NCBI RefSeq assembly: GCF_007997035.1
Contig: NZ_VOSS01000068.1
Span: 1-61,777 of the forward strand
DNA from: Ralstonia sp. TCR112
GTDB lineage: Bacteria; Pseudomonadota; Gammaproteobacteria; Burkholderiales; Burkholderiaceae
Direction: 5' to 3'
Length of the DNA stretch: 61,777 nucleotides
The translations under genes and the position numbers were made by a program. Positions 52,826 through 61,763 of the stretch are shown in pieces. Within the stretch, counting starts at the first letter, position 1; each line of letters starts with the position of its first letter. A model generated the notes under the pieces. It was given only the letters and a program-made list of their open reading frames with translations, made no database searches and had not been told where the DNA came from.

Positions 52826-53209
52826 TCATTCAGGGTCGAATTTCTTCGCATTCGTCGGATACTGAGTATCTGACGCGACGAAAGCGCATTTCGCCTTCGT
52901 AAGTTTCAGTTTGCTGGCTTTCATGGCTTGGCGATAACGTTCGTCAACTTATGCCAAGCGAGGTTGGCGCCGCGTAAGCAGTCGTGGCAAGTCCTCGAAG
53001 GGGTCACATTTACAGTCCCGACAACGCCGACACTCGCGCTGAACCGTCTTTGACTGTTGCATCGCGAGCATTTGCAAGAGTGCTTCGCGGGGCGGAATCT
53101 TCTCCCGTCGCTTCCCTGCCTTTCTTCGCTTATGGCAAAAGATCGGATCGATAAGACCTCTAGCAACAATATCGCTCTCCCCCCGCTCACAGGATGGCGT
53201 CGTTTCCAT
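52826..53209 (-). pseudogene. Uncharacterised minus-strand gene with in-frame stop
   Basis: From the ATG at 53209 a frame runs to TAA at 52949-52951, then continues in the same frame to TGA at 52826, right beside the terminator. The first part (85 codons) has DPIFCHKRRKAGKRR, PPREALLQMLAMQQSKT and a cysteine cluster CRRCRDCKCDPFEDL; the second part reads DERYRQAMKASKLKLTKAKCAFVAS. A single nonsense codon may have split one 127-codon gene, or only the first part is real. I recognise no family. Confidence 0.4.
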
Positions 53210-53242
53210 CCCGAAAGAACGCGGGTCCTACTTCCTCTATTG

Positions 53243-54400
53243 TCAATTTGTGATTTCAGTCGCCTGAGCGGTCCAACCTGCGACCCGCTCGCTCAAGGAC
53301 AACCCAAGGCCCGGACGCGTGGGGACAATCATCCGCCCATCGCGGGTGTCCAGCTTCTCGTTGAACAGGGGCTCCAGCCACTCGAAATGCTCGACCCACG
53401 GTTCCCGGGAATATGCCGCCGCAAGGTGAACGTGTAGTTCCATTGCAAAGTGCGGCGCAAGCATGAGGCCCGCGTGGTCCGCCAACGCGGCAATCCTGAG
53501 GAAGGGGGTGACGCCTCCAACGCGCGGGCCATCCGGCATGAGGTAATCCGCCCCGCGCTGTCGGATGAATTCCCAGTGCTCTGACACGCTGGTCAGCATC
53601 TCCCCCGTGGCGATCGGCGTGTCGAACTGTGCGGCCAGGGCGGCATGGCCCTCTGCGTCATGGCAATCAAGCGGTTCTTCGATCCAAACCAGGTTGAATT
53701 GCTCGAAGGTGCGGCACATACGCTGTGCAGTCGGTCGGTCCCACTGCTGGTTGGCGTCCACCATGAGCGGGAAGTCATCGCCGAGATGCTTCCGCACCGT
53801 TTCGACACGCTTCACATCCAAGGCGCGATCCGGCTGACCAACCTTGAGCTTAATACCCCCGATGCCCTTGGCGCGCGAGATGTCGGTATTGACGAGCAAC
53901 TGATCAAGTGGGGTATGCAGGAACCCACCCGAGGTGTTGTAGCAGCGAACGGAATCACGTTGCGCACCCAGTAGCTTTGCAAGCGACAAATTGGCACGTT
54001 TCGCTTTCATGTCCCACAAGGCGACATCGAAGGCGCCGATAGCTTGGGCAGCCAAGCCGCTTCGGCCCACCGATGCGCCAGCCCAAGCGAGCTTGTCCCA
54101 CAGGCGCGCGATGTCATTCGGATCTTCGCCGATGAGTGCTGGCGCGATCTCCTTGGCATGCGCAAACTGGCCTGGCCCACCTGCACGTTTGGAATAGCTG
54201 AAGCCCAGACCGCGATGGCCGTCTGCCGTGCTGATCTCGACAAACAGGATGGCGATTTCCGTCATCGGCCTTTGGCGGCCGGTGAGGACTTTCGCGTCGC
54301 TGATTGGGGCAGCAAGGGGCAGGAAAACAGAACTGATGCGAATGTGCTCGATGCGGTCGCGAGCGAGCTGGCCGGTAAGAAGGCTGTCAGGATGATTCAT
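53243..54400 (-). CDS. L-talarate/galactarate dehydratase
   Basis: 385 residues of the enolase superfamily (mandelate racemase subgroup), dehydrating galactarate or L-talarate to 5-keto-4-deoxy-D-glucarate. Catalytic residues: KLK with Lys184/Lys186, metal ligands Asp215 (MVDANQQW), Glu241 (WIEEPLD) and Glu267 (TGEMLT), and the Asp290/His317 dyad (APHFAMELH). With an offset of 11 these align with Lys197 and His328 described for the Salmonella enzyme. Segments YNTSGGFLHTPLDQ and GIGGIKLKVGQP are highly characteristic. It follows the MFS gene by 51 bases. Confidence 0.9.
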   Translation of the reverse strand: MNHPDSLLTGQLARDRIEHIRISSVFLPLAAPISDAKVLTGRQRPMTEIAILFVEISTADGHRGLGFSYSKRAGGPGQFAHAKEIAPALIGEDPNDIARLWDKLAWAGASVGRSGLAAQAIGAFDVALWDMKAKRANLSLAKLLGAQRDSVRCYNTSGGFLHTPLDQLLVNTDISRAKGIGGIKLKVGQPDRALDVKRVETVRKHLGDDFPLMVDANQQWDRPTAQRMCRTFEQFNLVWIEEPLDCHDAEGHAALAAQFDTPIATGEMLTSVSEHWEFIRQRGADYLMPDGPRVGGVTPFLRIAALADHAGLMLAPHFAMELHVHLAAAYSREPWVEHFEWLEPLFNEKLDTRDGRMIVPTRPGLGLSLSERVAGWTAQATEITN

Positions 54401-54451
54401 GGTGATTGCTAAAGAGAAGAAATGGAAAGTTTGACTGCTGCTACATCGAGA

Positions 54452-55810
54452 TCAGGGCAACGATTTCGCGGCAGCCGTTGATGAAATCGAATTGATATCG
54501 GGTGCGGCTTCGGAGGGAAGGCGCTCAAGCTTGCCGACCACCAAGAGATAAGAGAACGCACCCGCCAGAGCGACGCCTGCAACGTAGGTGAGCGCAGCCT
54601 CGAATGAACCGGTCTGCTTGATCATCCAACCTATGGCCAACGGCGTAACGATGCTTGCGAGATTGCCGCACAGGTTGAAGATGCCGCCGCTGACGCCCAT
54701 GGCTTTCTTGGGCGAGACATCGCCCACGATGCACCAGCCGAGATTTCCAATACCCTTGGCGAAGAAGGCGATCGACATCACGAGCACCACGATGGCGGTC
54801 GACTGCACGTAGTTGGCAATGACGATGCTGCTGGACAGGGCCAGCCCGGTAATGATCGGGATCTTGCGGGCAGCGGTCAGACTGAAGCCACGCTTGAGCA
54901 TCCAGTCAGACCACAGGCCCCCGATCATTCCGCCCAGGCAACCGGCAACGGCGGGAATCGCTGCCACCACGCCCACCTTCAAGATCGACATGCCCTTCGC
55001 CTCGATGAGGTAGGTCGGGAACCATGTCAGAAAGAACCACGTAATAGACGTCAGGCAGAACTGACCGATATAGATGCCCACCATCATGCGATTGGCCGAG
55101 ATCGCTTTCAACTGACGCCAGCTGAACGGACTCGGACCATCTGTCATGGTGGGCAGGCCGCCGCCGGTGGAGATGTACTGAAGTTCTGCGGCGTTCACCC
55201 GGGCATGCCTGGATGGTTCACGGACGACGCGTAGCCATACCAGTCCGAGCAAAACACCTACGGCGCCCGTAGTGAAAAAGACGCACTGCCATCCCCATGT
55301 ACTGACGGTGAACGTCATGATGGGTGTGAATGCTGCCAGCGCGAAGTACTGGGCTGACTGGAACACTGATGTCGCTAGCCCCCGTTCCTGCGTGGGAAAC
55401 CACATCACCGTCAGCCGGCTGTTGCAAGGGAACGCTGGCGATTCGGCTATTCCCATCAGGAAGCGCAGCGCGAAGAGGACGATGAAGGCTGACGCTGCAA
55501 ACAGGTGCACGTAGCCCTGGAGGAATGTCAGGGCAGACCATGTAAGCAGGCTGACTCCAAGCACGATTCGCGCACCGAACCGGTCGAGAAGCAGGCCGCC
55601 GGGGATCTGCATTGCCGTGTAGGCCCATCCGAAAGCCGAAAACGCGATGCCCATGGCCATTGCGTCAAAGCCGAGGTCGTGGCGCATCGCGGGTGCCGCG
55701 ATAGACAGCGTGGCGCGGTCCACATAGTTGAATACCGTCACGATGAAGATCATCGACAAGATGAACCATCGCACCCCGGTTCGATGCGCGAGTTGAGTTG
55801 GCACGGTCAT
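54452..55810 (-). CDS. MFS transporter, hexarate/hexuronate type
   Basis: 452 residues, about 12 membrane segments, of the anion:cation symporter family: VRWFILSMIFIVTVFNYVDRATLSIAAP, GWAYTAMQIPGGLLLDRFGARIVLG, MGIAESPAFPCNSRLTVMWFP (the last a signature of GudP/GarP/ExuT-like carriers). The pairing with galactarate dehydratase makes a galactarate or talarate importer most likely. AGGAG six bases before the ATG. It is divergent from the LacI gene across twin palindromic operators. Confidence 0.9.
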   Translation of the reverse strand: MTVPTQLAHRTGVRWFILSMIFIVTVFNYVDRATLSIAAPAMRHDLGFDAMAMGIAFSAFGWAYTAMQIPGGLLLDRFGARIVLGVSLLTWSALTFLQGYVHLFAASAFIVLFALRFLMGIAESPAFPCNSRLTVMWFPTQERGLATSVFQSAQYFALAAFTPIMTFTVSTWGWQCVFFTTGAVGVLLGLVWLRVVREPSRHARVNAAELQYISTGGGLPTMTDGPSPFSWRQLKAISANRMMVGIYIGQFCLTSITWFFLTWFPTYLIEAKGMSILKVGVVAAIPAVAGCLGGMIGGLWSDWMLKRGFSLTAARKIPIITGLALSSSIVIANYVQSTAIVVLVMSIAFFAKGIGNLGWCIVGDVSPKKAMGVSGGIFNLCGNLASIVTPLAIGWMIKQTGSFEAALTYVAGVALAGAFSYLLVVGKLERLPSEAAPDINSISSTAAAKSLP

Positions 55811-55919
55811 ACGGGTCTCCTGTGGGATGCCAGGCTCGCTTCTAATTGAGCGAGATCTTTCTTTGCCGGGCCGCCTTCGGTGTCATGTGAAATACGGCAC
55901 CCGACGAAGCCATTATTAG

Positions 55920-55960
55920 ATGATTGCGCAATCATTCAAGCGGAATTGATTGCGCAATCA
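55920..55960. promoter_or_regulatory. Twin LacI-type operators
   Basis: TGATTGCGCAATCA occurs twice as a perfect 14-base palindrome (55921-55934 and 55947-55960), 26 bases centre to centre. The first copy extends to 16 bases with A and T flanks. The central CG is typical of LacI-family sites. The pair lies between the MFS and LacI genes and probably controls both. Confidence 0.85.
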
Positions 55961-56039
55961 TCCTCGTTTACCCTGCGGTTACCGAGGGTGACGAAAACGT
56001 CCTCCATCCATCCCCCACTGACTCTGCCGGGAGGGCAAT

Positions 56040-57077
56040 ATGGCCAGAAAGCCGAAAAGCCGGTCGCAAGGCACGTCTGCCGACGGGACGTCCAGCGTGA
56101 CACTCATCGATGTGGCTCGCATGGCCGGCGTCGCGCCCATGACGGTTTCGCGCGCCCTGAATCGTCCTGAACTCGTCCGAGAGGAGACGCAGAAGAAGGT
56201 ATTGGCGGCTGTGCGGGCAACGGGATATGTGCCAAACATGCTTGCCGGCGGCCTTGCCAGCAGCCGCAGCCGGTTGGTGGCTGTTCTGCTGCCTACCATT
56301 GCCAGCTCCATCTTTGCCGAGACAGTCCAGGCATTGATGGATGGATTGTCGGTGGCGAACTACCAGACGCTGATAGGTTTGACTGGCTACTCCGCCAGTC
56401 GTGAAGAAGCCTTGGTCGAGGCACTGCTGGGGCGTCGGCCAGATGCCATCGTTCTTGCGGGAACCGACCACACCAGCACGACTGTCGACCGCTTGACCAG
56501 AGCCGGCATTCCCGTCGTGGAAATCTGGGATCTGACCGAGAAGCCCATCGACATGGCCATCGGCTTCTCACACGAACAGGTCGGACGGGACGTTGCTCGC
56601 CACCTAGTGAAGAAGGGCTATCGCCGCTTCGGCGTCATCTCGGTCAACGACCCACGCGGCTTGCGGCGATGTGAAAGCTTCAAGGCAGAGCTTGCGAGAC
56701 AAGGCATCGGCGACTGTCCGTTCGAAACACTGCCCGCACCGGCAACGCTTGAGGGCGGGCGGCGCGGGCTGTGGCGCATGCTCGAATACACAAGGCCTGA
56801 CATCATCGTCTGCAGCTCCGACACGCTTGCTGAGGGCGTCCTGATGGAAGCAGCCAGCCGGGGCATGCACGTGCCTGACGATCTGGCGGTAATGGGTTTC
56901 GGCGATCTGACCATGGCGGCGCAACTGCACCCCGCGCTATCCACGGTCAAGGTCGGCGGTGCGGATATCGGCAAGCGGACGGCAGCAGCTTTGCTTGAAC
57001 GGTTCCAGATGGCCGCCGCCCGAGGCCCGGTGTGCATCGATACCGGTTTCTCCATCATTGATCGGGAGAGTGCCTAG
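56040..57077 (+). CDS. LacI family transcriptional regulator
   Basis: 345 residues. Helix-turn-helix and hinge: SVTLIDVARMAGVAPMTVSRALNRPELVREETQKKVLAAVRATGYVPNMLAGGLAS; then a periplasmic-binding-like sensor domain (VAVLLPTIASSIFAETVQALMDGL, GIPVVEIWDL, DDLAVMGFGDL). It resembles the GntR-type gluconate repressors. GGGAGG lies upstream of the ATG. Predicted to repress the divergent dehydratase/transporter operon and itself through the twin palindromes until a hexarate binds. Confidence 0.92.
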   Translation: MARKPKSRSQGTSADGTSSVTLIDVARMAGVAPMTVSRALNRPELVREETQKKVLAAVRATGYVPNMLAGGLASSRSRLVAVLLPTIASSIFAETVQALMDGLSVANYQTLIGLTGYSASREEALVEALLGRRPDAIVLAGTDHTSTTVDRLTRAGIPVVEIWDLTEKPIDMAIGFSHEQVGRDVARHLVKKGYRRFGVISVNDPRGLRRCESFKAELARQGIGDCPFETLPAPATLEGGRRGLWRMLEYTRPDIIVCSSDTLAEGVLMEAASRGMHVPDDLAVMGFGDLTMAAQLHPALSTVKVGGADIGKRTAAALLERFQMAAARGPVCIDTGFSIIDRESA

Positions 57078-57151
57078 TGCAGCAATCGTCCGGGTGCGGC
57101 GACACGATTGCATAACTGGAAGATTCTCGGCTGCCAGCGTCTAGCGAAAGA

Positions 57152-58087
57152 TCATTTAGCTTTGCTCGCCGCCATCCCGAGATCGTCTTTGCCCCTGAGC
57201 CAGTCGACTAGATGATCGCGAAACCCTTCAGCCGCAGGCGACACTGTCCGGCTAGTGGAATGGTAGAGACACACCTGCCGCATCACCTCTGGATCGACGA
57301 TGTGTCGCATCACCAGACCAAGCGGGCGACCCAGCAGGCCAACATAGGCCGGTGCAAGCGTAAGCGCCAACCCCTCGGCCGCCATCCCCAGCGCTGTACT
57401 GATGTTGTCCACGATATCCATGGGTGCAATGCGCTCGTGTTCGTCTGCGCCGGCTCGCATCAGGGATACGTTGCGTTCGTAGTCCCGCCCCGCCGCAACG
57501 AGCGGCTGATGACGCAAGTCTGCCCATGCAATTTCCCGCCGCTTGGCGAGTGGATGGCTGCGCGCACACCAAAGCACCCAAGGACTTTGGAATAGGCCGA
57601 CGCTCGCGACATCCTCCGACACCCCCTGGTCAGGTCCGATGGCGAGATCAACGTCAGCATTGACCACCATGTTGATGAGATCGTCCACCGCCGCGTCGCG
57701 GATGCGAATCACGACCTTAGGGTGATCTTTCACATAGGCCTTGATTGCCGCGGGCAGGATGGTGCTGGCAACCACCAGGGGCGCAGCGACGCGCACGATG
57801 CCCGCCGCGCGATTGCGGATGTCATCCGCGGATGACTGGGCCAGTTCAATGTGCTTGAGCACGCTTCTGGCCGGCGCCAAAAACTCGCGTCCCGCTGGGG
57901 ACAGCATCACGCTGCGGGTCGTCCGATCAAACAGTCGAAAACCCACCGCCGCCTCGAGTTCCGCCACGAGTTGGCTGATTGCCGAGGCTGACAGACTCAT
58001 TCGCTCACCCGCTTTGGCAAAGCTACGAACGTCGGCAACGGTCAGGAAGGCGCTGAGTTGTCGCGGGGTGAAACGCGCTTGAGACAT
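57152..58087 (-). CDS. LysR family transcriptional regulator
   Basis: 311 residues: winged helix (RQLSAFLTVADVRSFAKAGERMSLSASAISQLVAELEAAVG) and effector domain (AAPLVVASTILPAAIKAYV, NADVDLAIGPDQG, GMAAEGLALTLAPAYVG). It is divergent from the MFS / 2-hydroxyacid dehydrogenase genes with a dyad site between. It converges on the LacI gene with 74 bases between stops. The effector is likely the transported hydroxyacid. Confidence 0.9.
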   Translation of the reverse strand: MSQARFTPRQLSAFLTVADVRSFAKAGERMSLSASAISQLVAELEAAVGFRLFDRTTRSVMLSPAGREFLAPARSVLKHIELAQSSADDIRNRAAGIVRVAAPLVVASTILPAAIKAYVKDHPKVVIRIRDAAVDDLINMVVNADVDLAIGPDQGVSEDVASVGLFQSPWVLWCARSHPLAKRREIAWADLRHQPLVAAGRDYERNVSLMRAGADEHERIAPMDIVDNISTALGMAAEGLALTLAPAYVGLLGRPLGLVMRHIVDPEVMRQVCLYHSTSRTVSPAAEGFRDHLVDWLRGKDDLGMAASKAK

Positions 58088-58096
58088 GTTCGACCG

Positions 58097-58116
58097 ATTA
58101 ATAAGACGAGCTTAAT
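58097..58116. promoter_or_regulatory. LysR-type dyad
   Basis: ATTAA-N10-TTAAT forms a five-bp inverted repeat, with TAAG/CTTA inside, ten bases from the LysR start and about 95 bases before the MFS gene. It fits a LysR recognition site controlling the divergent pair. Confidence 0.5.
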
Positions 58117-58210
58117 GATAGGCCACTATTCATCGATTGTGTTGTTCTATGCCGTGCTGCATGCTCGCGCCAGTCCAAAGAAAAAAAACGATTCCACCCA
58201 AGGAGACACC

Positions 58211-59548
58211 ATGGCGCACCCCATCATTGCGGCCCTCGCCACGACGGGCGATTCTGAAGAACGCACCTACAGAAAAGTCACGTGGCGGTTGGTCCCGTTT
58301 CTTTGCCTGTGCTTCGTGATCGCGTTTCTAGACCGCGTCAATGTTGCTTTTGCCAAGCTTCAGATGGTTTCCCAGTTGGGATGGAGCGAGCAGGCCTACG
58401 GTTTCGGTGCGGGAATCTTCTTCCTCGCCTACTTCCTCTTTGAGGTTCCGAGCAACCTCGTCATGCATCGCGTAGGCGCGCGACGCTGGATCGCGCGGAT
58501 CATGATCACGTGGGCGTTGCTCACAGGCGTCATGGCGTTCGCACACTCCACCACGGCGTTCTACGTAGTGCGCTTTTTGATCGGGGCGGCCGAAGCGGGG
58601 TTTTTTCCCGCCATCATCCTGTATCTGACCTACTGGTATCCCGCCAACCGAAGGAGCCGCGTGATCGCCATCTTCATGACGGCCATCCCGATCGCTGGGG
58701 TCAGTGGGGGTGTGCTATCGGGGTGGATCCTGACTGCGCTCGACGGCTATCACGCTTTGGCCGGCTGGCAGTGGCTCTTTCTTGTCGAAAGCGTTCCCTC
58801 GCTCGTCATTGGCATCGCCGCCCTTTTTTATCTCGACGACAGCATTCATGCCGCCAAATGGCTGACCCCGGCGGAGCAGCAACTGCTGGTTGCCAACATT
58901 CAAGCGGATAGCCAACGCAAAACGACGGTTTCATTGTCTGCTGCGTTTCGACGACCCCTTGTCTGGGTCTTGGCACTCGTCTACTTCGGGGCAGCCATGG
59001 GCCAGTACGGATTCGGGTTCTGGCTTCCTTCCATCATCAAAAATCTGGGTGTGAAGTCGCCCTCTGAAGTCGGGCTGCTGTCCGCGATTCCGTATGCGTT
59101 TGGTATTGCGGCCATGCTCGTTGTCGGACGCAGTGCCGATCATCGAAACGAGCATCGCTGGCACTACTTGGTGGCGGCGATTGCGGGAGCGGCCGGGTTG
59201 GCCTTGAGTGCTGCATATAGCGATCATCGAGCCGTCTCAATTGTGGCGCTTACGCTGGCTTGCATGGGTCTGCAGTGTCTTGCGCCTGTGTTCTGGCGAA
59301 TTCCAACTTCCCTGCTGGGCGGCGTTGCAGCCGCTGCTGGCATCGCGTTGATCAACTCAGTGGGCAATCTCGCCGGCTTCCTGAGCCCTTACATGGTCGG
59401 CTGGATTGTCGATCACACCGGCAGTACGAACCTGGCGCTCTACGTCATTGCCGGATGTCTCTTTGCGTCGGGCGCCATCGTATTCGCGCTTCGAGACCAG
59501 TCGCACAAGGCCGCTGCCAGCCTGCTCAATCAGGAATCTGCATCATGA
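58211..59548 (+). CDS. MFS transporter, anion:cation symporter family
   Basis: 445 residues with about 12 membrane segments; signature RLVPFLCLCFVIAFLDRVNVAFAKLQM, FFLAYFLFEVPSNLVMHRVGARRWIARIM and AEAGFFPAIILYLTYWYP. AGGAGACACC precedes the ATG at 58211; the open frame upstream overlaps the LysR gene and is not used. The stop overlaps the start of the FAD-linked dehydrogenase (ATGA), so substrate uptake and oxidation are coupled. It is a paralogue of the carriers at 35.3 and 49.6 kb. Confidence 0.9.
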   Translation: MAHPIIAALATTGDSEERTYRKVTWRLVPFLCLCFVIAFLDRVNVAFAKLQMVSQLGWSEQAYGFGAGIFFLAYFLFEVPSNLVMHRVGARRWIARIMITWALLTGVMAFAHSTTAFYVVRFLIGAAEAGFFPAIILYLTYWYPANRRSRVIAIFMTAIPIAGVSGGVLSGWILTALDGYHALAGWQWLFLVESVPSLVIGIAALFYLDDSIHAAKWLTPAEQQLLVANIQADSQRKTTVSLSAAFRRPLVWVLALVYFGAAMGQYGFGFWLPSIIKNLGVKSPSEVGLLSAIPYAFGIAAMLVVGRSADHRNEHRWHYLVAAIAGAAGLALSAAYSDHRAVSIVALTLACMGLQCLAPVFWRIPTSLLGGVAAAAGIALINSVGNLAGFLSPYMVGWIVDHTGSTNLALYVIAGCLFASGAIVFALRDQSHKAAASLLNQESAS

Positions 59549-60929
59549 AACACCACCTAGAAGACTTGTACGCCGCCCTGGTCGACGTGCTCGGAGAGGC
59601 TTGCATCGTCCGTGACGAGGACCTCGTGTCGGCGTACGCCGGCGACTGGAGCGAAGCGCCAAGGCAGTTGCCCGGACTGGTTCTGCTGCCGCAGACGTCG
59701 CAACAGGTGGCTGCCGCGCTCGACGTGTGTTCGCGCTTTTCGCAGCCTGTTGTGGTGCAAGGCGGTCTGACCGGGCTTGCCGGTGGAGGCACGCCGCGCC
59801 CGGGCGAGATTGCGCTTTCGCTTTCGCGGCTGAACCGCATTGAAGAGATCGATGCGGTTGGCGGTATCGCCGTCGTACAAGCTGGGGTGGTCCTTGAAGC
59901 GCTGCAGAAGAGCGTTGAAGAGCACGGGTGGTCATTCCCCTTGGACCTCGGTGCGCGAGGATCCTGCCAACTGGGCGGAAACGCTGCTGTCAATGCGGGG
60001 GGAAATCGCGTCATCCGCTACGGAACCATGCGCGCAATGGTGCTGGGCATCGAAGTTGCATTGCCCAACGGTACCCTCCTTACGATGCTCAACCGAGTGG
60101 AGAAAAACACCACCGGCATCGACCTGAAGCATCTTTTCATTGGCAGTGAGGGGACGCTGGGTGTCATCACGCGGCTCGTCTTGAAACTGACCCCCAAGCC
60201 GACCAGTTCGTGCACCGCGTTGTGTGCACTGCCTTCATTCTCGTCCGCCGCTCGACTCCTTAAACAAGCGCGTATGGCGCTGCCCAGCCTCTCGGCATTT
60301 GAGGTGATGTGGGCCGATTTCATGGCAGCGGCCATGCAGGTTGCATCGCTTCGCCAGCCATTTGCAGCGGAGGCGCCCGTCTACGTCCTGATTGAAACGC
60401 AGGGTGCCAACGAGGAGGAAGAGCGTCGCAGCTCGAGACCTTCCTGGGCGACGCGTTGGAAGCGGAGACGGTGATAGACGTCATCGTTGCGCAGTCGCTC
60501 GATGACAAGGAACGGCTATGGCAATACCGGGAAACTGTCGGCGAACTGCTGGCCCAGATGAAACCCCACGCTGCGTTTGATGTGGGAATCCCGATGGCCG
60601 CCATGGAGACGTTCGTGAGTTCGACCCGAGAGGTTTTGACGCGAAGGTTTCCAGATCAGCGGCATCTGTTCTTCGGACACATCGGCGACGGCAACCTGCA
60701 CGTCCTGTCGGGCCCTCACCTGACCGACGAGAACCTGCATTGCGTCGAGGACATCGTCTACACCGCGGTTCGGGACGTGGGTGGCTCCATCTCTGCGGAA
60801 CATGGCATCGGCGTTATCAAGAAGGCGTTCTTGCACAACAGCCGGTCCACGGAAGAGATTTCGTTGATGCGCAGCCTCAAGGCATTGTTCGACCCGAACT
60901 CCATTCTGAACAGCGGCCGGATTCTATAA
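59545..60929 (+). pseudogene. FAD-linked D-2-hydroxyacid dehydrogenase, frameshifted
   Basis: About 461 codons of a GlcD/D-2-hydroxyglutarate dehydrogenase-type flavoprotein. FAD-binding part: LPQTSQQVAAAL, GGLTGLAGGGTPRPGE, DLGARGSCQLGGNAAVNAGGNR, RYGTMRAMVLGIEVAL, LFIGSEGTLGVITRLVL. After EEEERR near 60428 the frame shifts: QLETFLGDALEAETVIDV and the C-terminal half ([40 protein letters not shown]) continue one base out of phase. A single missing base restores one protein. The gene is coupled to the MFS gene and lies 20 bases before etfB. Either a recent mutation or a sequence error. Confidence 0.85.
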
Positions 60930-60949
60930 ACAGCAAGAGGGAAGGCACG

Positions 60950-61699
60950 ATGAAAGTCCTGGTCGCAGTCAAGCGCGTGATCGATTACAACGTGAAGGTT
61001 CGCGTGAAGACGGACGGCAGCGGTGTCGATCTTGCCAACGTCAAGATGAGCATGAACCCGTTCGACGAGATCGCCGTGGAAGAAGCGGTCCGCCTGAAGG
61101 AAGCGGGCGTCGCTACCGAAGTGATCGCCGTGTCGTGCGGCGTGACGCAGTGCCAGGAAACCCTGCGCACCGCCATGGCCATCGGCGCCGACCGCGGCAT
61201 TCTCGTTGAAACCGCTGAAGAACTGCAGCCGCTGGCCGTCGCCAAGCTGCTCAAGGCGCTGGTCGACAAGGAGCAGCCGCAGCTGATCATCCTCGGCAAG
61301 CAGGCGATTGACGACGATGCCAACCAGACCGGCCAGATGCTGGCTGCGCTGGCAGGCCTGCCGCAAGCCACGTTTGCTTCGAAGGTGCAGATTGCTGACG
61401 GCAAGGCTTCGGTCACGCGTGAAGTGGACGGCGGCCTGGAAACCCTGTCGGTCAAGCTGCCGGCCGTGGTCACCACCGACCTGCGCCTGAACGAGCCGCG
61501 CTACGTCACGCTGCCGAACATCATGAAGGCGAAGAAGAAGCAGCTCGACACGGTCAAGCCGGAAGACCTGGGCGTGGACGTTGCACCGCGCCTGAAGACG
61601 CTGAAGGTGGTCGAGCCCGCCAAGCGCAGCGCCGGCGTGATGGTGCCCGACGTGGCCACGCTGGTGTCCAAGCTCAAGACGGAAGCCAAGGTGCTGTAA
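60950..61699 (+). CDS. etfB: Electron transfer flavoprotein subunit beta
   Basis: 249 residues, the usual length. [23 protein letters not shown] start, [39 protein letters not shown], the AMP/FAD-binding [22 protein letters not shown] and the recognition loop [14 protein letters not shown]. It accepts electrons from acyl-CoA and other flavin dehydrogenases and passes them to ETF-quinone oxidoreductase. AGAGGGAAGG precedes the ATG. The subunit alpha gene starts 64 bases later. Confidence 0.96.
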   Translation: MKVLVAVKRVIDYNVKVRVKTDGSGVDLANVKMSMNPFDEIAVEEAVRLKEAGVATEVIAVSCGVTQCQETLRTAMAIGADRGILVETAEELQPLAVAKLLKALVDKEQPQLIILGKQAIDDDANQTGQMLAALAGLPQATFASKVQIADGKASVTREVDGGLETLSVKLPAVVTTDLRLNEPRYVTLPNIMKAKKKQLDTVKPEDLGVDVAPRLKTLKVVEPAKRSAGVMVPDVATLVSKLKTEAKVL

Positions 61700-61763
61700 G
61701 CGGCGGGTTTGTAACCCTCCCGCAACGCACGCAACTTCAAGCACACCGAACAGGCAAATCAAG

